In this document: positions 1 through 6,909 of the stretch, piece by piece
Position numbering within the stretch: position 1 is the stretch's first letter
Layout of the letters: each line of letters begins with the position of its first letter
Assembly (NCBI GenBank): GCA_046757965.1
Contig: JBHHZI010000078.1
Coordinates: 1 to 14,585 of the forward strand
DNA: 14,585 nt
From: JBHHZI01 sp046757965
GTDB lineage: Bacteria > Acidobacteriota > Polarisedimenticolia > SMYD01
Direction of reading: 5' to 3'
Notes under the pieces: generated by a model
Databases searched by the model: none
What the model was told of the DNA's origin: nothing
The model's input: only the letters and a program-made list of their open reading frames with translations
Program-made: the position numbers and the translations under genes

Positions 1-21
1 GGAACTGACCAGGAACTGACC
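1..21 (+). repeat. 11-bp near-tandem duplication at the window edge
   Basis: GGAACTGACC occurs at 1-10 and again at 12-21, separated by one base, an 11-bp period. Both copies lie in the SET gene. The second copy is read as the expected ELT motif. In the first copy the same motif would be read in frame 2, and that frame runs into TGA at 17-19. An 11-bp duplication shifts frame, so this may mark a frameshift in the SET gene or simply a chance repeat at the edge. More upstream sequence is needed to tell. Confidence 0.5.
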
Positions 22-192
22 CATGACTGGGCCACCACGGACGATGACGACTACGAGATGGCCTGCCATTGCGGATCGGGACGGTGTCGCGAAATGATCA
101 CCGGACAGGACTGGCGACGACCCGAGCTGCAGAAGCGATACCGGTCGCACATGTCCTGGTACCTGCTGGAGCGAATCCGTCGCGGCATCTGA
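1..192 (+). CDS. SET-domain protein lysine methyltransferase, C-terminal fragment (5' end outside window)
   Basis: Reading from base 1 in frame 1 gives 63 residues ending at TGA 190-192. Residues 6-10 (ELTHD) match the end of the SET core, where the ELT-(Y/H)-D motif contributes to the active site and the cofactor pocket. An acidic run (residues 14-17) follows, then a Cys cluster C-x-C-x4-C at residues 22, 24 and 29, like the zinc-binding post-SET motif. The tail has ITGQDW, PELQ and a Tyr/Trp-rich end, as in bacterial SET proteins of about 130-200 residues. SET enzymes transfer methyl from S-adenosylmethionine to lysine; the substrate here is unknown. The gene ends 197 bp before the kinase start, so it is probably a separate unit. 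The family call is good despite only 63 residues being visible; the N-terminal part is not seen. The first four residues (GTDQ) are odd; see the 11-bp repeat. Confidence 0.8.
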   Translation, partial: GTDQELTHDWATTDDDDYEMACHCGSGRCREMITGQDWRRPELQKRYRSHMSWYLLERIRRGI

Positions 193-316
193 TCGGCGAC
201 GGACCCATTGGCACGGGGCATGCGCCCTCGACCTGCTGTGGCCAGGCGGCGAGGGTGTGCTCCGGGTGGCCGCGAGGCTTGGAAGAGAGATCGCCTGTCG
301 CAAACGCGAGCTTCCA

Positions 317-325
317 TGTTACGAT
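317..325 (+). promoter_or_regulatory. candidate extended -10 promoter element for the kinase operon
   Basis: TGTTACGAT at 317-325 fits an extended -10 pattern (TG-n-TAnnnT; TACGAT matches TATAAT at 4 of 6). The expected -35 region around 296-301 (TGTCGC) is poor. Its position, about 65 bp before the ATG at 390 and inside the gap after the SET gene, suits a promoter for the kinase operon. It would place transcription start near 332, which supports the downstream ATG over the upstream in-frame one at 69. Confidence 0.3.
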
Positions 326-389
326 CCGATCACCGCTGGACTCGACCGGGGATCGAAGAGACGGTTTCCCGGACCCGACAGGTGTCGCC

Positions 390-3300
390 ATGCGCAGTCC
401 CACCCGGAAGACTGCATTGCCCGATGACCGGATCATCGGTCACTACAGGATTCTCGCAGAGATCGGGCGCGGTGGCATGGGCATCGTCTACCGCGCGCGG
501 GATCTCGATCTGGATCGCGAGGTGGCTCTCAAGCGGCCGCTCGCCGAGCATGTCGCGCATCCCAGGGCACGGACCCGTTTTCTCCGCGAGGCACGTCTCA
601 TGGCCCGGCTGTCCCATCCGAACATCGTGCCGATCTTCGAGGTCCTCGAACACGAGGGCGTGCCGTGGATCGCGATGCAGCTCATCGAGGGATGTTCCCT
701 CGGGCAGAAGATGGGTGCGGGCAAGCTGCTGCCCGTCGACGAAATCCTGCGCCACGGCGAGGCGCTCGCTGATGCTCTGGCAGCAGCGCATGCTCGCAAG
801 GTGCTACACCGGGACCTCAAGCCGAACAACGTGATCCTCGACCGTGACGGCCGGGTCCTGCTCACCGATTTCGGTCTGGCCGGTTTTTTTCTGCCGGCCG
901 AGGAGGTCTCCGAGGCCTCGACGCGGAGCGCCCAGCTCACCGAGCCGGGTGGTGTGGTGGGCACGCCGGGCTACATGCCGCCGGAGCAGATTCTCGGACG
1001 CCCGGTCGACGGACGGTCCGACATCTTTTCTCTCGGCGCCGTGCTGTACGAGATGTGCACGGGGCGGCCGGCTTTCCGGCGGGAGGCTCCCGCCGACAGC
1101 CTCGACGCCGTTCTTCACCAGTCCCCGCCGGCGATCGCGCGATTCAACTATGACGTGCCCGAGGAGCTCGAGCACATCATTCGCAAGGCCATCGCCAAGT
1201 CCCCCGACGAGAGGTACCAGAGCGCCATCGAGCTGCATGCGGACCTCTCCACCCTGCGCCGGCAGTCCCTGAGCGGGTCGGTCGCTCTTTCGCGACAGTG
1301 GGGCAGTGTCCGTCGCACTCGCCGGGCAACCACTCGATGGGCGCTGTCTCTCGCCGTGGTGAGCGCAATCATCACGGCGCTAATCTTCTGGCGTTCCTCG
1401 GGACCGAACCTGTCCGGACCTGCGATGGCCGACGCCACGATCCGACCAGGTGTGGCGGTGGTGCCGGTCCAGGACGGCATCGGCGAGGCGAGGTCGGCGC
1501 TGGAGGTGCGCATGCTCGCCGATCTGATCCGGGCCGATCTGTCCGAGCTTCGAGATCTGCATGCCATCTCGACCGATCGGATCGACGAGATCACGCGCGT
1601 CATGGCTGCCGGCGTGGATCTTTCCGTTCTGCGACAGCGTGTCGCCGCTCTGGGCTCGGCCGCGTGGGTTGCGTCGGGTGTGCTGTACCGCGAGAAGGAC
1701 CATTACGTCCTCAAGATGGATCTCTTCCGGTCCGGCCAGAATTCGCCGCAGGCCACCTTCAGAGTGGACGCAGATCGAGTGACCGCCGTCGCCGCGATGG
1801 CGACGCGGCAGATCCGCGATGTCGTGGCGCCGGACGCCGGCGGCGGGCGGCCCGAGGGCATGACTGGCGTGACCGCGACGTCCGAGGAGGCCGCATCGCA
1901 GGCCTTCCAGGCCCGGCAGGCGCTGCGGGACAAGCGCTATCTGGAGGCGGTTCACGGCTTCGAGCGCGCCGTTTCCATCGATCCGCGCTTCCTCGCGGCG
2001 CGTGTCCGGCTGGCGACCGCGCTGTACCGTGCCGGGTTCAGCGCGCGCGCTCTCTCCACCTCGGACAGCGCCCTGCGCCTCGTCGACACGCACCAGGTGG
2101 CGGCCACGCCGCGACAGGAGTTGCTGGCGCGGGCGGTGTACGCCCAGGTCCGGGAGGATTTTCCGCGGGAGGCGGAGGCGCGGCGCGTGCTGGCGAGCCG
2201 CTACCCCGGCGAACCGGAGATCCTGCTGGAACTGGCCCGGGCGCTCAACAACGCCACTCGGCGGGATGAATCTCTCGCCATGATCCGTCAGGCCCGCGCC
2301 ATCGATCCCCGGGACCCCCGAGGACCGCTGAGACTGGGCACGGTTCTCGTCCGCCTCGAGCGGTTCGACGAGGCGTCGGCGGCATTCGACGAGGCCGACA
2401 GGTTGTTCGCCAGGATTCCCAGCCCGGCGGGCCGGGCCGAGGTCGCCATGGCCCGCGGTTTTCTCGCCTTCAGGCATCGTGATTTCGACTCGGCAGCCGG
2501 CTTCTACCGGACGGCGGCCGACATCTTCGGCCGGTCACATCTTGAGGCGCGCATGGCCGATGCATGGAAGTCGGAGGCCGAGATGGAGACCAAGCTCGGA
2601 CACCTCGACGTTGCTGGCCGCCTGTATCGACAAGCGATTCCGAGGGCCCGCGAATCCGGGAATCTCCGGCTGGTCGCCCTGGCTCTCAGCAGCTTCGGAG
2701 GTCAGTTATACGTTGCGGGCGACTATGGGGACGCCGAACAGAAGCTGCGGGAAGCGGTGGAGGTGGCGCGACGGCTGAAGAATCCGGCGGTGATCCTGTC
2801 GCCCCTGCTCAATCTCGCCGGCCTGCTCAACTACCTGGGTCGCGTGGGGGAGGGCCGTGCCCTGGCGGAGGAGGCGGCCGAGGCGGCCAGGCAACGCAAC
2901 GACCGGCATCGCGAGGGATTCGCCCGCACGCTGATCGCCGACGCGGAGTTCCATGTCGGGCAGCTCGATGCCGCCATCCAGACCTGCCGGGATCTCGTCG
3001 CCTTCGAGTCGGCGCCGGGAGGTTCGAGCGAAAACCTGGCGCGGGCCCAGTCCACCGCGGCCAGCGTGTTCGATGCGCGCGGCTCGATCCGTGACGGACT
3101 GGCAGCTGCCGGCCAGGCGCTCACCATCCAACATCGCCTCGGGAAGCAGATCCAGGAAGCGTACACGCTGTTCGTTCGCGCGGATCTCCTGGCCCAGGGG
3201 GCGAACTGGGATGCCGCCTCCGCGGATCTCGATGCTGCCGAGAGCGTGGCCCGGCGCGAGAACGGTCTGGACGATCTCGTGGCGCGCGTCCGCCTGGTTC

Positions 3301-3854
3301 GCGGGCATGTGGCGATCATGAGAGGAGATGCCGCCGCGGCGTCCGGACCGATCGAGGAGGCCCGGCGCGCCGGGGAGCAATCCCAGGCGGTCTCGCTCGA
3401 GGTCCCCGCCCTGACACTGGCGAGTCGCCTCGCCGTCGACGCAGGCCACGGTGCTGATGCCGCCGAGCTGGCCCGTCGCGCCGTCGAGCACCCGAGGGCG
3501 CGGGCCCACGAGCGGGTCGAGGGACGGGTGGCGCTGGCCCGCGCGCTGGCAGCCGGCGGCGACTGGGACGCCGCCGAGCAGGTCGCGCGCCGCGCGCTCG
3601 ACGAGGCGGAGAGCATGGGATTGTCGCTGGCCGCGTCGAGAGCGGCCGACGTTCTTTGCGAATCTCCCCGCCGTCATCGTGCAGCCGATCTCGCGGACGT
3701 CGAACGCCGGGGGCGGGAAGCGTTCCAGAGTTATCTGACTCTCGCGCCGGACGACAGACTCGTCGCGATGCGCGAGCGAAGCGATCTGCGCCGTCTGTTC
3801 GAGCGATTCGACGGGCGGTCCACGGCGCTGGCCGAACGAGTCGCAACGCCGTGA
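390..3854 (+). CDS. membrane Ser/Thr protein kinase with extracytoplasmic TPR array
   Basis: A 1154-residue protein. The N-terminal kinase domain (about 18-290) has all core motifs: Gly loop GRGGMG (26-31), catalytic Lys48 in VALK, HRDLKPNN (140-147, Asp142), DFG (160-162) and the P+1 end GTPGYMPPE (191-199). It should therefore be an active PknB-like kinase. A basic stretch (about 308-316) precedes one membrane helix (about 317-335). Residues 351-470 resemble the TolB/FlgO-like domain seen between kinase and TPRs in this architecture. From about 505 to 1120 the chain is helical TPR-type repeats rich in Ala, Arg, Glu and Leu. The kinase would face the cytoplasm and the TPRs the periplasm, probably binding a protein partner. 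I chose ATG 390 because the kinase domain begins about 18 residues later. The in-frame ATG at 69 would overlap the SET gene and adds 107 residues with no domain. The gene ends 17 bp before the first lipoprotein gene, so the two are likely co-transcribed. Confidence 0.93.
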   Translation: MRSPTRKTALPDDRIIGHYRILAEIGRGGMGIVYRARDLDLDREVALKRPLAEHVAHPRARTRFLREARLMARLSHPNIVPIFEVLEHEGVPWIAMQLIEGCSLGQKMGAGKLLPVDEILRHGEALADALAAAHARKVLHRDLKPNNVILDRDGRVLLTDFGLAGFFLPAEEVSEASTRSAQLTEPGGVVGTPGYMPPEQILGRPVDGRSDIFSLGAVLYEMCTGRPAFRREAPADSLDAVLHQSPPAIARFNYDVPEELEHIIRKAIAKSPDERYQSAIELHADLSTLRRQSLSGSVALSRQWGSVRRTRRATTRWALSLAVVSAIITALIFWRSSGPNLSGPAMADATIRPGVAVVPVQDGIGEARSALEVRMLADLIRADLSELRDLHAISTDRIDEITRVMAAGVDLSVLRQRVAALGSAAWVASGVLYREKDHYVLKMDLFRSGQNSPQATFRVDADRVTAVAAMATRQIRDVVAPDAGGGRPEGMTGVTATSEEAASQAFQARQALRDKRYLEAVHGFERAVSIDPRFLAARVRLATALYRAGFSARALSTSDSALRLVDTHQVAATPRQELLARAVYAQVREDFPREAEARRVLASRYPGEPEILLELARALNNATRRDESLAMIRQARAIDPRDPRGPLRLGTVLVRLERFDEASAAFDEADRLFARIPSPAGRAEVAMARGFLAFRHRDFDSAAGFYRTAADIFGRSHLEARMADAWKSEAEMETKLGHLDVAGRLYRQAIPRARESGNLRLVALALSSFGGQLYVAGDYGDAEQKLREAVEVARRLKNPAVILSPLLNLAGLLNYLGRVGEGRALAEEAAEAARQRNDRHREGFARTLIADAEFHVGQLDAAIQTCRDLVAFESAPGGSSENLARAQSTAASVFDARGSIRDGLAAAGQALTIQHRLGKQIQEAYTLFVRADLLAQGANWDAASADLDAAESVARRENGLDDLVARVRLVRGHVAIMRGDAAAASGPIEEARRAGEQSQAVSLEVPALTLASRLAVDAGHGADAAELARRAVEHPRARAHERVEGRVALARALAAGGDWDAAEQVARRALDEAESMGLSLAASRAADVLCESPRRHRAADLADVERRGREAFQSYLTLAPDDRLVAMRERSDLRRLFERFDGRSTALAERVATP

Positions 3855-3871
3855 TTTCCCGGAGGCATGCC

Positions 3872-4537
3872 ATGAGACGCCTGAATCGATCCATGCAATC
3901 GATGATTCTGCTCGCCGCGGTCTTCCTGCTCGCATCCTGCGATCGATGTCCGCCGGATGACGGTGCTGGAGTGACGGCATACGCGGTTCCTCCCGATCTG
4001 GACGTGCAGCCCGGCGGCGGGGGCGAGGGACCACCACCGGACTTCGAGCCCAGTCCCGGTGGCGGGGGCGAGGGTCCGCCACCGGATTTCGATGCCAGCC
4101 CGAGCGGCGGCGGCGAGGGCGCGCCGTCCGCCGATTCCACGGAGTCCACGACGGCGGTCCCCGTGGCATGGCACTTCGGCACCCAACCGGCCGTCCCGGG
4201 TTCGGCGTCTGGTGGACTCGTCAACAGGGGACTGTTCAGCGGGGTAAGCGCGTTTCTGGCGTATACGACGCTCCCCGGCCCGTCGCGGGACATCCAGGCG
4301 CTGACCATCCAGCTGCACAGCGGCGGCGCACACCACACCATCGTCATGGAGCGGGCGGGGGCCGGTCTGAAGTGGACGCTCGACGGCGTCGAACTCGCTC
4401 GACGCACACCCGGCAACCCGTCCCAGCTTCCCGCCGAGTTCTTCGGCACCCTGGACGCCTTGACGGCGACCTATCCGAACGGTCAGAGCGTCGCCGTCCG
4501 GAAGGCGAGCATCCGGTGGCGACGAGGCGGATCGTGA
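3872..4537 (+). CDS. putative lipoprotein with tandem Gly/Pro/Asp repeats
   Basis: 221 residues, not assignable to a known family. The start ATG 3872 has a clear Shine-Dalgarno (GGAGG, 3861-3865) six bases upstream. Residues 1-23 form a lipoprotein signal: basic start, hydrophobic core and lipobox LASC with lipidated Cys23. Asp at position +2 would favour inner-membrane retention by the E. coli Lol rule, which may not hold here. Residues 40-84 consist of three 15-residue repeats of the type PPDF-x4-GGGGEGP, predicted to be a flexible linker. The C-terminal part (about 98-221) is a compact, probably beta-rich domain with no Cys and no catalytic motif that I can see. It lies 17 bp after the kinase gene and its TGA overlaps the next gene start (GTGA), pointing to one operon. 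It may be a partner or substrate of the kinase's TPR region; that is inference only. Confidence 0.82.
   Translation: MRRLNRSMQSMILLAAVFLLASCDRCPPDDGAGVTAYAVPPDLDVQPGGGGEGPPPDFEPSPGGGGEGPPPDFDASPSGGGEGAPSADSTESTTAVPVAWHFGTQPAVPGSASGGLVNRGLFSGVSAFLAYTTLPGPSRDIQALTIQLHSGGAHHTIVMERAGAGLKWTLDGVELARRTPGNPSQLPAEFFGTLDALTATYPNGQSVAVRKASIRWRRGGS
3989..4123 (+). repeat. three tandem 45-bp units coding for a Gly/Pro-rich linker
   Basis: Three in-frame 45-bp units at 3989-4033, 4034-4078 and 4079-4123. Each encodes 15 residues starting PPD and ending in a GGGGEGP-like block. Units 2 and 3 differ mostly at third positions and a few codons, and the third is degenerating (SGGGEGA). A partial fourth copy (P-S-A-D) may follow. 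Copy number could vary between strains. Confidence 0.85.
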
Positions 4538-5217
4538 GCACCGGATCCTGGTCACTGCTGTCGGTCCGCCGTGGGGGCGCGGGGATTCGCTGGACCGGCA
4601 TGGTGATCCTGGCGGCCACCGCGGCGGCCTGCGGTCCGGAGGAGAACGACCATGGCTCGTCCGCCCGGGTACCGACCCCTCCGGTCGCCGCAGACGATGC
4701 CGCTCCGGCGGTGAAGCCGCCCACCCTGGATCTTCTCGACCATCTCTGGAACCATCCCGGCGCCCCGCCCCGCCCCTTGCCGGCCGGGGTCGAGGTGGTC
4801 CAGGTGCAGGTGACGTTCCCGGCGGTTGGCCCGCCGCGATTCCGCGTCTTCGGGACACGCGATTCCGTCTCCAGCATTCCCTCCGGCTTCGATGCCGGCG
4901 CCACGGGCCGCGACCATCCGGCCTACTGGATCGTGTCGGTGTCCACCGATGCCGGCCAGGCCCGGGCCGTCGGGATTCCGGCTCCCGCGGGTCTCATCGC
5001 CGAACGCGTCGATGCGCGCACGGGAGACCTCACCGGCCGTGTCGTAACGCCGCCGGTCGCTCTCGTCACCGCGCGCTTGCCGTTCTTTCCCGGCGGCCGG
5101 CTCCATCTCTTTCCGGGCGAAGGCGACGCCGCCGCACGTCACACGGCGCTGGCCAGCGCACCGTTCGACGTGGCGCCGCCGACCCCTGCGGGCCTGGCGA
5201 AGGCGCAGACGCCATGA
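4534..5217 (+). CDS. putative lipoprotein of unknown function
   Basis: 227 residues if it starts at GTG 4534, which overlaps the previous stop (GTGA) with an AGGCGG-like Shine-Dalgarno just before it. ATG 4600 is a second option, but it would leave only 10 residues before the Cys with no basic N-terminus. With the GTG start there are basic residues (R12, R13, R19), a hydrophobic core (about 20-32) and lipobox AAAC with Cys33. Alanine at -3 is less usual, so the lipobox call is moderate. The mature part starts with a low-complexity Ala/Pro/Asp linker (about 34-70). A probable beta-strand domain with one Cys-free fold follows. I recognise no domain. Its TGA overlaps the ATG of the M64 peptidase by 4 bp, so translation is probably coupled. 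It may act with that peptidase, for example as an anchor, inhibitor or substrate; none of these is shown by the sequence. Confidence 0.78.
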   Translation: MSTGSWSLLSVRRGGAGIRWTGMVILAATAAACGPEENDHGSSARVPTPPVAADDAAPAVKPPTLDLLDHLWNHPGAPPRPLPAGVEVVQVQVTFPAVGPPRFRVFGTRDSVSSIPSGFDAGATGRDHPAYWIVSVSTDAGQARAVGIPAPAGLIAERVDARTGDLTGRVVTPPVALVTARLPFFPGGRLHLFPGEGDAAARHTALASAPFDVAPPTPAGLAKAQTP

Positions 5218-6353
5218 GGCCCCCCGGTGCCATCGCGATCGCCCTGGCGGCCGGTCTTGCCGCGGCTCTCGCGCCGTTGTTCGCACACGAGTGTCCGGTG
5301 CTGTCCCCCGGGGGGTCCTGCTCCCAGGTGTATCGTGTCCACGCGGCCGAGGCGCCGGGTGCGACGTTCAATCTTCTCGTGCTGGGGGCGGGATTCGCGG
5401 AGGCCGACCTGAGTCACTTCCGGTGCGCCGTGGAGCGGATGACGTCCCGCCTGCTGACCATCCCGCCCTACTCCCGGTATGCGTGCCACCTCAACATCTT
5501 CCGGATGGATCTGGTGTCCCCGTCGGGTGAGTCCGGCCTGCCCGCCGGGGAGTGCAGCACCGAGTGCGAGGTTGCTCCCACGGCGCCGTACGAGAACTGG
5601 AGGTGCGAGGAGCCGGTCGCCGCGGGGGAGCCGCTCTATCCGGACAGCACCGCATCCTGCGGGAGGATCGATCTCCGCGCCAGGAGCTGTGCCGACGGAC
5701 GGACCTGTGCGCTGATGTACGCGGACCTGGCGGGACGGATGACCGTCGCCGAGCTGTCCACCTGCGTGGGCGACGTGAACGCCGTCCTGGTGCTGGCAAA
5801 CTCCGGGCTCTATACCGGCGGCGCCTTCCTGGACCAGGACCCGCCCGTGGCGTTCGCGACGCTGCACGGCATCGATCAGGCGTATGAGTGGCAACTGACG
5901 GCACACGAGCTCGGGCACGCTTTGTTCGAGCTGCACGACGAGTACACCGGTTCCGGGTCCGGTTTCTGCCCCTATCGCCCGCATCGAAACGTGGTGCGAG
6001 GCACCGATCTGGCCGCCGGGGTCCCGTACCCGTGGGACGGTGCCTGTGAACCGTGTGAGACGATCTGCACGTTCGAGGCGGCCTGCCCGCCCGGGGCCGG
6101 CTGCGGCAACGGAGAACCCTGCTGCACCGAGCCGCCCGGCGCGGTGCCCGCCGGGTTCGTGGGTCTCGTGGAGGGAGCCTGCTACAACGACTGCGGCTAC
6201 TACAAGGCTTCCGATGTGTGCAAGATGGCGAACGTCAACGAGCCGTACTGTGCGGGGTGCCTGGCGTCAACTCGAGCGTTTCTGGCCTCACGCAACATCG
6301 CGGCGTGCGAGCCGCCTCGGCGTCCGGGCGGCGTTCGCCGGACGGATCGATGA
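5214..6353 (+). CDS. secreted M64-family zinc metallopeptidase (IgA-peptidase-like)
   Basis: 379 residues. Residues 1-24 look like a signal peptide (hydrophobic 6-23, likely cleavage after LFA), which suggests export. The zinc motif HELGHALFELHDEY spans 231-244: His231 and His235 bind zinc, Glu232 is the general base, and the downstream HDE fits the extended motif of family M64, first described for the Clostridium ramosum IgA peptidase. The N-terminal FNLLVLGAGF and the conserved FRMD block before the active site also fit the family. The protein is unusually Cys-rich, with about 25 Cys, many in a short segment at about 280-310. That implies several disulfides or a knob-like insert. The gene starts with a 4-bp overlap on the lipoprotein gene and ends the cassette. 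The substrate is unknown, and the IgA name is only historical in a probable environmental bacterium. Its last 66 bp overlap the CHAT remnant on the other strand. Confidence 0.88.
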   Translation: MRPPGAIAIALAAGLAAALAPLFAHECPVLSPGGSCSQVYRVHAAEAPGATFNLLVLGAGFAEADLSHFRCAVERMTSRLLTIPPYSRYACHLNIFRMDLVSPSGESGLPAGECSTECEVAPTAPYENWRCEEPVAAGEPLYPDSTASCGRIDLRARSCADGRTCALMYADLAGRMTVAELSTCVGDVNAVLVLANSGLYTGGAFLDQDPPVAFATLHGIDQAYEWQLTAHELGHALFELHDEYTGSGSGFCPYRPHRNVVRGTDLAAGVPYPWDGACEPCETICTFEAACPPGAGCGNGEPCCTEPPGAVPAGFVGLVEGACYNDCGYYKASDVCKMANVNEPYCAGCLASTRAFLASRNIAACEPPRRPGGVRRTDR

Positions 6354-6720
6354 GAGCCGGGTTGCCAGGGAGATCGCGGCGGCGGCCGCCACCAGGAACA
6401 GACCGATGCCGACGGGGATGTACCACTCGCGTCGAGCCGGTGTGCGCACGCTCACCGGCACCGCCGCCTCGCCCAGGAGGATGAACGGAGCCCAGTACGC
6501 CGGGTGAGGGCTGGCCTCGCCGGAGAGCGGACGGGAGGACTCACCACCGTGATGGGCAACTGTCGCGAGAGGGCCTCCGGCCCCTCTTGCCCCTGAACGC
6601 GGGAACAGAGCCGTTCCCGCCGGCCGTGCGCCATATCGCCCGCAGCCCCGGACGGACCTCCCACCGGGTGGCCGGCGCTCGCCAGCCCTTTCCGCTGCTG
6701 TTGCGCTGCCTTCCCGGCAG
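6288..6720 (-). pseudogene. decayed C-terminal remnant of a CHAT-domain protein
   Basis: On the minus strand the frame ending at the stop at 6288-6290 reads HPAYWAPFILLGE (about 6470-6510), which closely matches the end of CHAT (caspase-like) domains (typically HPYYWA-x-F-V-L-x-G). A membrane helix follows (about 6370-6425), then a basic tail. Further upstream the expected pieces appear in other frames: GPEALSRQLPIT (about 6548-6583), matching the usual EALRxAQL helix, and ATRWEV (about 6655-6675), matching the usual VVATLWxV strand. No frame joins them, and no His/Cys catalytic part is seen. I read this as a gene broken by at least two frameshifts and 5' truncation. CHAT proteins are often fused to TPRs and act as caspase-like proteases. 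The remnant overlaps the 3' end of the M64 gene by 66 bp. Sequencing errors are another possible cause of the frame changes. Confidence 0.6.
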
Positions 6721-6909
6721 CGCCGCGGAGACGGGGTCAGGGATCGCAGGTCGCATCGACGCTGCCGCTGCAACATGAACGGATCGTCACGCGGCTTCCA
6801 TGGCGGTGTCATCCCTGGACGCTACGCTCTGTCAGGTAGGTCACCGGGCCCCTGTGCTGCCGGGCCAGGCCGACCAGGCCCACGCGAGGAATCCACCGAG
6901 GAGAACGGG
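6721..6909. other. non-coding stretch upstream of the aminotransferase
   Basis: I see no gene here. It follows the unreadable upstream part of the CHAT remnant and carries the Shine-Dalgarno of the next gene (GAGGAGA, 6898-6904). I found no convincing -35/-10 pair; TACGCT at 6823-6828 is only a weak -10 candidate. Confidence 0.4.

Noticed and set aside
69..389. In-frame extension of the kinase to ATG 69
   Set aside because: It overlaps the SET gene tail, shows no domain and lies upstream of the candidate promoter. The kinase domain begins shortly after ATG 390.
2706..4169. Long minus-strand open frame opposite the kinase
   Set aside because: It is a shadow of a GC-rich gene: Arg/Pro-rich translation, no motifs, and the opposite strand has a well-supported kinase and lipoprotein.
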